DNA of 15,549 bases, from the NCBI GenBank assembly GCA_024763135.1, contig JANTGD010000041.1:1-15549 (forward strand), read 5' to 3'. The DNA comes from Thiotrichales bacterium (lineage in GTDB: Bacteria > Pseudomonadota > Gammaproteobacteria > UWMA-0217). Both the position numbers and the translations under genes were made by a program. Positions 6,701 through 13,331 of this stretch are shown here, piece by piece. The notes beneath the pieces were generated by a model, which saw only the letters and a list, made by a program, of their open reading frames with translations, made no database searches and was not told where the DNA came from. The first letter of the stretch is position 1; each line of letters opens with the position of its first letter.

Positions 6701-7872
6701 AGATGCGAATCTATGAGGAAGATATTTACAGTCGAGTCGAATCGTTGCTCGTGGGCAAAGTGGCTGCGGGTGGGCCGGAAGGACTGCAGCCAGAGAGTAA
6801 AGTCAGCAAATCTTACCTGGCAGGATTGGATCGCAAGAAATGGTTCGAAATCCGCATGCAGGATGAAGAGACCAATGTGCAGTTGGAGAAACTCGGCACT
6901 TTGATCGATGGCCAGGACGATATCTTCAAAAAGCGTTTAGAAGACGCGAAGAAAAAGCTTGAGGCGGGCGACGATCTGGCACCGGGCGTGCTGAAGATGA
7001 TCAAAGTCTATCTGGCCGTCAAGCGGCGCATGCAGCCGGGAGATAAAATGGCTGGTCGCCATGGAAATAAAGGCGTGGTCTCTATGATCGTGCCGGTGGA
7101 AGACATGCCGTACATGGAAGATGGAACTCCCGTCGATATTCTGCTTAACCCCTTGGGTGTACCGTCTCGGATGAATGTGGGGCAAGTGCTCGAAACTCAT
7201 CTCGGTTGGGCGGCCAGAGGTTTGGGGCATAAAATCGGACGAATGCTCGATGACCAAGCGAAAGTCACCGAAATGCGTGAGTTCCTCAACGAAATCTATC
7301 AAAACGCGGATTTGCAGGAAGGTGTCGACGACCTCAGTGATGATGAGGTGATGGAACTCTCTCAGAACCTCAGAGGTGGCGTGCCTATGGCGACGCCGGT
7401 ATTCGACGGTGCCACAGAGGAAGAGATTCAGGCAATGTTTGCGTTGGCGGAACTTCCAAGCTCCGGTCAGACGACATTGATCGATGGCCAAACCGGTATT
7501 CCGTTCGAGCGTCCCGTTACCGTGGGTTATATGCATATGCTGAAACTCAATCATCTTGTTGACGACAAGATGCACGCACGTTCAACGGGGCCTTATAGCC
7601 TCGTTACGCAGCAGCCGCTTGGCGGAAAGGCGCAGTTTGGTGGACAACGCTTCGGAGAGATGGAGGTCTGGGCGCTCGAGGCTTATGGTGCCGCCTACAC
7701 GTTGCAAGAGATGTTGACGGTTAAATCGGACGATGTACAGGGCCGTAACAAAATGTACAAAAATATTGTCGATGGTGATCATCGAATGGAGGCGAGTATG
7801 CCCGAGTCCTTCAATGTTCTGATGAAGGAAATTCGTTCCTTGGGGCTCAATATCGAGCTGGAACAAGACTAA
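3796..7872 (+). CDS. rpoB: DNA-directed RNA polymerase subunit beta
   Basis: This encodes 1358 residues (E. coli 1342). It is the beta subunit, which with beta-prime forms the catalytic cleft of RNA polymerase. The start MAYSFTEKKRIRKDFGKRP matches the family. The rifampicin pocket reads SSQLSQFMDQNNPLSE and HKRRISALGPGG. Q516, D522, H532 and S537 here correspond to E. coli Q510, D516, H526 and S531, and all carry the usual rifampicin-sensitive residue. The active-site lysines in GDKMAGRHGNKG are K1084 and K1092 (E. coli K1065 and K1073). The C-terminal block with FGEMEVWALEAYGA, which packs against beta-prime, is intact. Most of the extra length lies between the rifampicin region and residue 1076. 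GAGGG (3783-3787) precedes ATG by 8 bases. rpoC follows after 35 bases. Confidence 0.99.
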   Translation: MAYSFTEKKRIRKDFGKRPKILDVPYLLSTQLDSYRQFLQTERLEGDRKEVGLHGAFRSVFPIVSYSGFVALEYVDYRMGDPMFDVYECQLRGATYAAPLRVTLRLVIYDKDAPAGKKVVKDVKEQEVYMGEMPLMTDNGTFIINGTERVIVSQLHRSPGVFFDHDKGKTHSSGKLLFNARVIPYRGSWLDFEFDPKDCVFVRIDRRRKLPATILLHALGLTDEEILARYFDFLTVKIKDEGYEIEVDPQSLRGEQAAFDVVVNGKVLVETGKRITVRHVREMEKAGLKTLEVPTEYLVGKVLAHNLVDEDTGELIAKANDELTEERLEALRKLGIESFQILYTNEIDRGPYLSQTLAIDPTSTKLEAQVEIYRMMRPGEPPTKESAEALFENLFFNPERYDLSDVGRMKFNRRVGRKESTGPGVLDAEDILAVLAVLLDIRNGKGVVDDIDHLGNRRVRSVGEMAENQFRVGLVRVERAVKERLAVAESEGLMPQQLINAKPVVAAVKEFFGSSQLSQFMDQNNPLSEVTHKRRISALGPGGLTRERAGFEVRDVHPTHYGRVCPIETPEGPNIGLINSLAVYARTNEYGFLETPYRKVHEGKATDEIAYLSAIEEGNYVIAQANAEVGPDGQLLDELVSSRFQNEFSLSPPEKVDYMDVSPRQIVSVAASLIPFLEHDDANRALMGSNMQRQAVPCLRANAPLVGTGMERVVAVDSGSTVVAKRGGRVDRVDSARVVVRVDDDEASENEPGVDIYTLRKYSRSNQNTCINQRPLVKPGDVIARGDVLADGSSTDKGELALGQNMLIAFMPWNGYNFEDSILLSERVVQEDRFTTIHIEELTCVARDTKLGAEEISADIPNVNESLLAKLDDAGIVYIGAEVKPGDILVGKVTPKGETQLTPEEKLLRAIFGEKASDVKDTSLRVPSGMEGTVLDVRVYTREGVKKDKRALQIEEAELDRIRNDLRDEMRIYEEDIYSRVESLLVGKVAAGGPEGLQPESKVSKSYLAGLDRKKWFEIRMQDEETNVQLEKLGTLIDGQDDIFKKRLEDAKKKLEAGDDLAPGVLKMIKVYLAVKRRMQPGDKMAGRHGNKGVVSMIVPVEDMPYMEDGTPVDILLNPLGVPSRMNVGQVLETHLGWAARGLGHKIGRMLDDQAKVTEMREFLNEIYQNADLQEGVDDLSDDEVMELSQNLRGGVPMATPVFDGATEEEIQAMFALAELPSSGQTTLIDGQTGIPFERPVTVGYMHMLKLNHLVDDKMHARSTGPYSLVTQQPLGGKAQFGGQRFGEMEVWALEAYGAAYTLQEMLTVKSDDVQGRNKMYKNIVDGDHRMEASMPESFNVLMKEIRSLGLNIELEQD

Positions 7873-7907
7873 GTCGCATCCGCCCCCTAACCTAGCGAGA
7901 AGTTAGC

Positions 7908-10900
7908 ATGAAAGATTTATTGAACCTTTTCAAACGACAGCAAGAGCGCGAACATTTCGACGCAATTCGGGTCACGCTCGCCTCACCGGAAACCATTCGC
8001 TCGTGGTCCTATGGCGAAGTTAAAAAACCTGAGACCATTAATTATAGAACCTTCAAACCGGAACGAGATGGATTGTTTTGCGCGAAGATTTTTGGTCCGG
8101 TCAAGGATTACGAATGTCTGTGTGGAAAATACAAGCGCTTAAAACATCGCGGAGTGGTGTGTGAAAAGTGTGGGGTTGAGGTTACCCAGACAAAGGTTCG
8201 GCGCGAGCGTATGGGGCATATCGAGCTAGCGAGCCCGGTTGCACATATATGGTTCTTAAAGTCATTACCCTCTCGAATTGGCCTTCTGCTGGATATGACG
8301 TTGCGAGATATTGAACGAGTGCTTTATTTCGAGGCGTTTATTGTCGTTGATCCGGGCTTTACAAGCCTTGAACGGGGGCAGTTGCTGTCGGATGAAGGTT
8401 ACCTGGAAGCCATCGAAGAGCATGGTGATGAGTTCGATGCCAAGATGGGAGCCGAGGGCGTGCTGGATATGTTGCGCTCGATCGATCTGCAGAGTGAGGC
8501 AGATAGGCTGCGTACCGAAATGAGTGAGACCAAGTCTGAGACGAAACTCAAGCGTATCTCAAAAAGGCTCAAGCTCATCGAGTCATTTCTCGAATCCGGT
8601 AACAAACCGGAATGGATGATTCTTTCGGTGTTGCCTGTGTTACCCCCGGATCTGCGTCCCCTCGTGCCGCTGGATGGCGGACGTTTTGCTACTTCGGATC
8701 TCAATGATCTGTATCGCCGGGTAATCAATAGAAATAACCGTTTAAAGCGCCTCTTGGAACTCAACGCCCCTGACATTATTGTGCGCAACGAAAAGCGTAT
8801 GCTGCAGGAATCTGTCGATGCGTTATTAGACAATGGCCGCCGAGGCCGTGCAATTACCGGCACCAACCGCCGTCCTCTCAAGTCTCTGTCGGACATGATC
8901 AAAGGTAAGCAGGGGCGCTTCAGACAAAATCTGCTCGGCAAGCGGGTGGATTATTCGGGACGTTCCGTGATCGTGGTAGGACCCTCCCTAAAATTACATC
9001 AATGTGGTTTGCCGAAAAAAATGGCGCTAGAACTGTTCAAGCCATTTATTTTTGGACGGCTCAATCGGCTTGGTTTAGCGACCACGATTAAGGCGGCGAA
9101 AAAGCTTGTCGAGCGGGAAGTGCCTGAAGTCTGGGATATTCTTGAAGAAGTAATCCGGGAACATCCCGTCATGCTGAATCGCGCTCCGACCCTGCATCGT
9201 CTCGGGATTCAAGCTTTTGAGCCTGTACTGATTGAAGGTAAGGCGATTCGTCTGCATCCATTGGTATGTTCAGCCTTCAATGCAGATTTCGATGGAGACC
9301 AGATGGCGGTTCACGTGCCGCTGTCCATTGAAGCGCAGCTCGAAGCACGCTCGCTCATGATGGCCTCTAATAATGTGCTGTCTCCTGCGAATGGAGACCC
9401 CATCATAGTGCCTTCCCAGGATATTGTACTGGGGCTCTACTACATGACACGCACCAAAGTGAATGCGCTGGGTGAAGGCATGGTTTTCGCGGATGTGGAT
9501 GAGGTGCATCGCGCTTATGAAAACCGAAAAGTCTCGTTACATGCAAAGGTAAAAGCGCGTATTCGGGAAGTTCAAGTTGACGAGCAGGGCGCTAAAACTC
9601 CGGTAACGAGACTTGTGGATACAACAGTCGGGCGCGCTTTGCTGTCGCGCCTGGTGCCCGACGGCATGTCGTTCGACTTGGTTAATCGCGATTTAAATAA
9701 GCGGGCCATTTCAAATCTGATTAATACCTGCTATCGCCAGGTTGGTCTGAAAGAAACGGTTGTATTTGCTGACCAGCTCATGTACACCGGGTTTCATTAT
9801 GCGATGCGTTCGGGGGTCTCTTTCGGCGCAAACGACATGGTCATTCCGGAGGAAAAGTCGAAAATTCTCGCGGCGGCTGAAGAACAGGTAAAAACCATTG
9901 AGTCTCAATATGCCTCGGGCCTTGTGACCCACGGTGAGCGCTATAACAAGGTGGTGGATATCTGGACCGCTACCAATGAGCAGATTGCGAAAGCAATGAT
10001 GGATAAGCTCGGTTATGAAGAGGTTGTCGATGCTGACGGCAACAAGGTACAGCAGCCTTCGTTTAATTCAATTTTCATGATGGCAGATTCCGGCGCGCGC
10101 GGATCGGCGGCACAGATTCGGCAGCTTGCCGGTATGCGGGGATTGATGGCCAAGCCAGATGGTTCGATTATCGAGACGCCAATTACTGCCAACTTCAGAG
10201 AAGGTCTGAATGTGTTGCAGTACTTTATTTCCACCCACGGTGCACGTAAAGGTCTAGCGGACACTGCGCTCAAAACCGCGAACTCGGGGTATCTGACACG
10301 CCGTTTGGTGGATGTCGCCCAGGATTTGGTTATCACCGAGTCTGACTGCGGTACGGAAGATGGATTGCTCATGAAGCCGATCATCGAAGGGGGAGATGTA
10401 GTGCAGGGGCTGGGTGATCGCGTTCTGGGGCGCGTCGTTGCCAAGGATGTTATTAAGCCAGGGGGGCGCAAGGTGCTGATCCCTGCAGGCACCTTGTTGG
10501 ATGAAGGATGGGTCGCACGTATCGATGAGTTGGGAATTGATGAGATTTTAGTGCGTTCGGCCATTACCTGTGAAACTCGGCATGGTTGTTGCGCCAATTG
10601 TTATGGCCGCGATCTTGCCCGTGGGTACCTTGTTAATGAAGGGGAGTCCATCGGTGTTGTTGCCGCCCAATCCATTGGTGAGCCTGGCACCCAGTTGACC
10701 ATGCGCACCTTCCACATTGGGGGGGCGGCCTCGGGTTCCGCAGCGGCCAGTAACATTGAGGTGAAAACGCAGGGCACGGTGCGATTGCTGAATGTCAAAA
10801 GTGTCATAAATTCCGAGAAACATCTGGTTTCCGTTTCTCGTTCGGGCGAAATCAGCATCATTGATGAACATGGTCGTGAACGAGAGCGCTATAAAGTACC

Positions 10901-12143
10901 CTATGGTGCGACCATCTTCGTAAATGATGGGGATAAAGTAGAAGCTGGCCAGGAAATAGCGGCCTGGGATCCACATACGCATCCAATCGTTACGGAAGTG
11001 GCGGGTAAAATTAAGTTCTACGACTTTGTTGAAGGTGTGACCGTCACTAAGCAGGTCGATGAAATTACTGGTCTGAGTGCGATAGTCGTTATGGACCAAA
11101 AATCCCGAGGAACCGCAGGTAAAGATCTTCGCCCCATGGTCAAACTGATTGACGAGGAGGGGAATGATGTGAACCTGGCAGGTACGGAAATCCCAGCCAA
11201 TTATATTTTACCTGGCGGTGCAATCGTTAATCTTGAAGATGGCGCTCAAGTTGAAGTTGGGGATGTTATTGCCCGTATTCCTCAAGAGTCAACCAAATCC
11301 AGAGACATCACGGGTGGTCTGCCAAGGGTTGCGGATCTGTTTGAAGCGCGTAAACCGAAAGAACCCGCGATCATGGCAGAAGCCACCGGGACGATTTCTT
11401 TTGGTAAGGAGACCAAGGGTAAGCAGCGCCTAGTGATTACCGATGAAAAAGGCGAAAGCTACGAGGAATTGATTCCGAAATGGCGCCACATCAACGTATT
11501 CGAAGGTGAGCACGTGACCAAAGGAGAGGTCATTGCCGATGGGGAGTTGAATGCGCATGACATCCTAAGGTTATTGGGGATTAAGGAGTTGGCCAATTAT
11601 TTAGTGCAGGAAATCCAGGACGTCTATCGTTTGCAGGGTGTGAAGATTAATGACAAACACATTGAGGTCATTATCCGTCAGATGCTGCGCAAGGTGGAAG
11701 TCTCTGATTCGGGTGAAACCAAATTGCTCAAAGGCGAGCAAGTCGATCGGGCGCGGGTTTTGGATGAGAATGAAGCGTGCGCGCGTAAAGATAAATTGCC
11801 TGCTCGGTATGAAAACGTGTTGCTAGGAATCACCAAAGCATCGTTGGTGACCGAATCATTCATTTCAGCTGCGTCATTCCAGGAAACCACTCGGGTGTTG
11901 ACCGAAGCCTCTGTCAGAGGGGCGCGGGATGATCTTCGCGGTTTGAAGGAGAACGTTATCGTGGGACGTCTGATACCCGCCGGAACTGGCCTAGCCTATC
12001 ATCGCGAGCAACGTAAAAATCGGTCTGTTGAAGGATTGATGGAGTCCGTCGGCGCGGTTGCACCCGAAACGGTTGCCGAAGCTGGCGATGTGACAGCTGA
12101 GGCGACAGAGAGTGCCGAGACGGAAACCCCAGCTGCTGATTAG
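7908..12143 (+). CDS. rpoC: DNA-directed RNA polymerase subunit beta-prime
   Basis: This encodes 1411 residues (E. coli 1407). Beta-prime carries the catalytic magnesium and clamps DNA. Numbering matches E. coli through most of the protein. The N-terminal zinc site is C70, C72, C85, C88. The catalytic NADFDGD places the three aspartates at D460, D462, D464. The second zinc site is C814, C888, C895, C898, with an additional cysteine at 894. The bridge helix region (GARKGLADTALKTANSG) and the trigger loop, with M932, R933 and H936, are intact. The long insertion in the trigger loop typical of Gammaproteobacteria is present. The C-terminal tail is acidic and rich in Ala, Glu and Thr. The Shine-Dalgarno is weak (GAGA at 7897-7900). 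Co-transcription with rpoB is expected. Confidence 0.99.
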   Translation: MKDLLNLFKRQQEREHFDAIRVTLASPETIRSWSYGEVKKPETINYRTFKPERDGLFCAKIFGPVKDYECLCGKYKRLKHRGVVCEKCGVEVTQTKVRRERMGHIELASPVAHIWFLKSLPSRIGLLLDMTLRDIERVLYFEAFIVVDPGFTSLERGQLLSDEGYLEAIEEHGDEFDAKMGAEGVLDMLRSIDLQSEADRLRTEMSETKSETKLKRISKRLKLIESFLESGNKPEWMILSVLPVLPPDLRPLVPLDGGRFATSDLNDLYRRVINRNNRLKRLLELNAPDIIVRNEKRMLQESVDALLDNGRRGRAITGTNRRPLKSLSDMIKGKQGRFRQNLLGKRVDYSGRSVIVVGPSLKLHQCGLPKKMALELFKPFIFGRLNRLGLATTIKAAKKLVEREVPEVWDILEEVIREHPVMLNRAPTLHRLGIQAFEPVLIEGKAIRLHPLVCSAFNADFDGDQMAVHVPLSIEAQLEARSLMMASNNVLSPANGDPIIVPSQDIVLGLYYMTRTKVNALGEGMVFADVDEVHRAYENRKVSLHAKVKARIREVQVDEQGAKTPVTRLVDTTVGRALLSRLVPDGMSFDLVNRDLNKRAISNLINTCYRQVGLKETVVFADQLMYTGFHYAMRSGVSFGANDMVIPEEKSKILAAAEEQVKTIESQYASGLVTHGERYNKVVDIWTATNEQIAKAMMDKLGYEEVVDADGNKVQQPSFNSIFMMADSGARGSAAQIRQLAGMRGLMAKPDGSIIETPITANFREGLNVLQYFISTHGARKGLADTALKTANSGYLTRRLVDVAQDLVITESDCGTEDGLLMKPIIEGGDVVQGLGDRVLGRVVAKDVIKPGGRKVLIPAGTLLDEGWVARIDELGIDEILVRSAITCETRHGCCANCYGRDLARGYLVNEGESIGVVAAQSIGEPGTQLTMRTFHIGGAASGSAAASNIEVKTQGTVRLLNVKSVINSEKHLVSVSRSGEISIIDEHGRERERYKVPYGATIFVNDGDKVEAGQEIAAWDPHTHPIVTEVAGKIKFYDFVEGVTVTKQVDEITGLSAIVVMDQKSRGTAGKDLRPMVKLIDEEGNDVNLAGTEIPANYILPGGAIVNLEDGAQVEVGDVIARIPQESTKSRDITGGLPRVADLFEARKPKEPAIMAEATGTISFGKETKGKQRLVITDEKGESYEELIPKWRHINVFEGEHVTKGEVIADGELNAHDILRLLGIKELANYLVQEIQDVYRLQGVKINDKHIEVIIRQMLRKVEVSDSGETKLLKGEQVDRARVLDENEACARKDKLPARYENVLLGITKASLVTESFISAASFQETTRVLTEASVRGARDDLRGLKENVIVGRLIPAGTGLAYHREQRKNRSVEGLMESVGAVAPETVAEAGDVTAEATESAETETPAAD

Positions 12144-12338
12144 CGTTTGTCTGCTTGGACTGACACACAGCGGTAGACTCGCGTCGCACAGAGGGTGCAC
12201 TATCAAAAGGCCCTGTGCCTCGGTGCAGGGGGTTATTTCATGATGGTTTTGGCGTGAATGCGAAGGTAAGTATGGGCGGTGCTGCAGTCGTAGAGGCATC
12301 CGCAAAATGTCGCGAAGTAAAGGATCTGCGTTTTACGC
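12144..12338 (+). other. rpoC-rpsL intergenic region upstream of the str promoter
   Basis: This is 195 bases without a recognised gene. It contains the probable rpoBC terminator hairpin near its middle. After that there is only a 26-codon reading frame (ATG 12272, stop 12350-12352) with an AAGG four to five bases upstream. That frame runs into the promoter spacer and has no recognisable product. I see no repeat, tRNA or longer gene. Confidence 0.6.
12211..12238 (+). terminator. Probable rpoBC terminator
   Basis: The 20 bases 12211-12230 fold into an imperfect stem: CCCTG pairs with CAGGG, then two wobble pairs and one G-C pair lead to the loop CTCG. The tail GGTTATTT has a weak T-run. It lies 67 bases after the rpoC stop and before an independent promoter for rpsL, which is where a terminator would be expected. 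The tail is poor, so efficiency may be partial. Confidence 0.5.
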
Positions 12339-12367
12339 TTGACAGCAAATAGGCAGGAAACTAAAAT
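12339..12367 (+). promoter_or_regulatory. Sigma70 promoter of the str operon (rpsL-rpsG-fusA-tuf)
   Basis: TTGACA (12339-12344) and TAAAAT (12362-12367) are separated by exactly 17 bases and match the consensus at 11 of 12 positions. Transcription should start around 12374-12376, leaving an untranslated leader of about 68 bases. The bases between the -10 and the start (TCGCGAC) are GC-rich, the kind of discriminator found in stringently controlled ribosomal promoters. Control by ppGpp and DksA is therefore a reasonable inference. This is the strongest promoter match I found in the intergenic regions. Confidence 0.88.
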
Positions 12368-12377
12368 TCGCGACCCT

Positions 12378-12419
12378 CGACAGACCCAGTCTGCACGGCT
12401 GGGTTTGTCGTTTCTGTTT
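12378..12419 (+). promoter_or_regulatory. rpsL leader hairpin with T-rich tail (attenuator or 5' stabiliser)
   Basis: CGACAGACCCAG (12378-12389) pairs with CTGGGTTTGTCG (12399-12410) as an unbroken 12-bp stem with one G-U pair and a 9-base loop. TTTCTGTTT follows (12411-12419). It begins only a few bases after the predicted transcription start. A terminator-ending rpsL leader has been catalogued for Pseudomonas in Rfam as a putative attenuator, and this may be the equivalent. Because the stem is at the extreme 5' end, it could instead protect the mRNA from decay. Confidence 0.65.
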
Positions 12420-12442
12420 AGGGCCGGAGAAAACTTTAAATC

Positions 12443-12817
12443 ATGGCAACGATAAATCAGTTAGTACGCAAGCCGAGAAAGCGTAAGAAAGAAAAAACCA
12501 ATGTACCAGCGCTTGAGGCTTGTCCACAGCGTCGAGGGGTGTGTACACGTGTTTATACCACAACACCGAAAAAGCCCAACTCGGCAATGCGTAAGGTTGC
12601 CCGAGTGCGTCTGACCAGCGGGTATGAGGTGACGAGTTATATCGGTGGTGAGGGGCATAATCTCCAGGAGCACTCTGTGGTACTGATACGCGGTGGGCGG
12701 GTCAAAGACTTGCCGGGTGTACGCTATCATACGGTTCGGGGCAGCCTTGATACACAAGGGGTGGAGAATCGGAAGCAATCACGCTCAAAATATGGCACCA
12801 AACGCCCTAAAAGCTAA
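12443..12817 (+). CDS. rpsL: 30S ribosomal protein S12
   Basis: This encodes 124 residues, the same as E. coli. S12 sits at the 30S decoding centre and influences tRNA selection accuracy. TTTPKKPNSAMRK places K43, and GGRVKDLPGVRYH places K88. Both positions carry the lysine of streptomycin-sensitive strains. D89 is the residue that RimO methylthiolates in E. coli. The N-terminal extension MATINQLVRKPRKRKK is typical. It is the first gene of the str operon. The candidate Shine-Dalgarno GGAG (12426-12429) is 13 bases from the ATG, longer than usual, and the intervening AAACTTTAAA is AT-rich. rpsG follows after only 13 bases. Confidence 0.99.
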   Translation: MATINQLVRKPRKRKKEKTNVPALEACPQRRGVCTRVYTTTPKKPNSAMRKVARVRLTSGYEVTSYIGGEGHNLQEHSVVLIRGGRVKDLPGVRYHTVRGSLDTQGVENRKQSRSKYGTKRPKS

Positions 12818-12830
12818 AGGTAATTGAATA

Positions 12831-13301
12831 ATGTCCAGAAGATCCAGCGCGCCCAAGCGGCATATATTGCCAGATCCTAAATACAAGAGTCTCGACTTGG
12901 CTAAATTTATCAATATTGTGATGAAGGATGGCAAGAAATCGACGGCGGAAAAAATACTCTATGGCGCAATCGATTTGATCGGAGAGAAGCAAAAAACAGA
13001 AGGTTTGGATGTGTTGCTGAAAGCGCTCGATAATGTCTCTCCAATGGTGGAGGTTAAGTCTCGACGCGTGGGTGGTGCAACCTACCAGGTACCAGTAGAG
13101 GTTCGCCCTGTTCGCCAAAAAGCCCTGGCCATGCGTTGGTTGGCGGATGCTGCCCGTCGGCGGGGAGAGAAATCCATGGCGCAAAAATTGGCGGGCGAGT
13201 TGATGGATGCTGCTGAGAATCGCGGTGCGGCCGTGAAGAAACGTGAAGATACCCACCGCATGGCGGAAGCGAACAAGGCTTTTGCGCATTATCGTTGGTA
13301 G
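12831..13301 (+). CDS. rpsG: 30S ribosomal protein S7
   Basis: This encodes 156 residues, the same length as the common form of E. coli S7. S7 nucleates assembly of the 30S head on 16S rRNA and lines the E-site mRNA exit. Family segments are HILPDPKYKS, FINIVMKDGKKSTAE, VEVKSRRVGGATYQVPVEVRP and the C-terminal TVKK-like block ending MAEANKAFAHYRW. In E. coli, S7 represses its operon by binding a roughly 96-base rpsL-rpsG spacer. Here the spacer is 13 bases, so that site cannot be present in the same form. AAAGG (12816-12820) overlaps the rpsL stop and lies 10 bases before ATG. Confidence 0.99.
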   Translation: MSRRSSAPKRHILPDPKYKSLDLAKFINIVMKDGKKSTAEKILYGAIDLIGEKQKTEGLDVLLKALDNVSPMVEVKSRRVGGATYQVPVEVRPVRQKALAMRWLADAARRRGEKSMAQKLAGELMDAAENRGAAVKKREDTHRMAEANKAFAHYRW

Positions 13302-13331
13302 GTCGTAAACGCCTGAGAGATTGCTAAGTCG

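Noticed and set aside
6937..7575. 212-codon antisense reading frame within rpoB
   Set aside because: It covers the most conserved part of RpoB, and its composition (rich in His, Arg, Phe) is typical of antisense translation.
12249..12276. Weak promoter-like pair TTGGCG and TATGGG between rpoC and rpsL
   Set aside because: It matches poorly and is unnecessary, given the near-consensus promoter 90 bases downstream.
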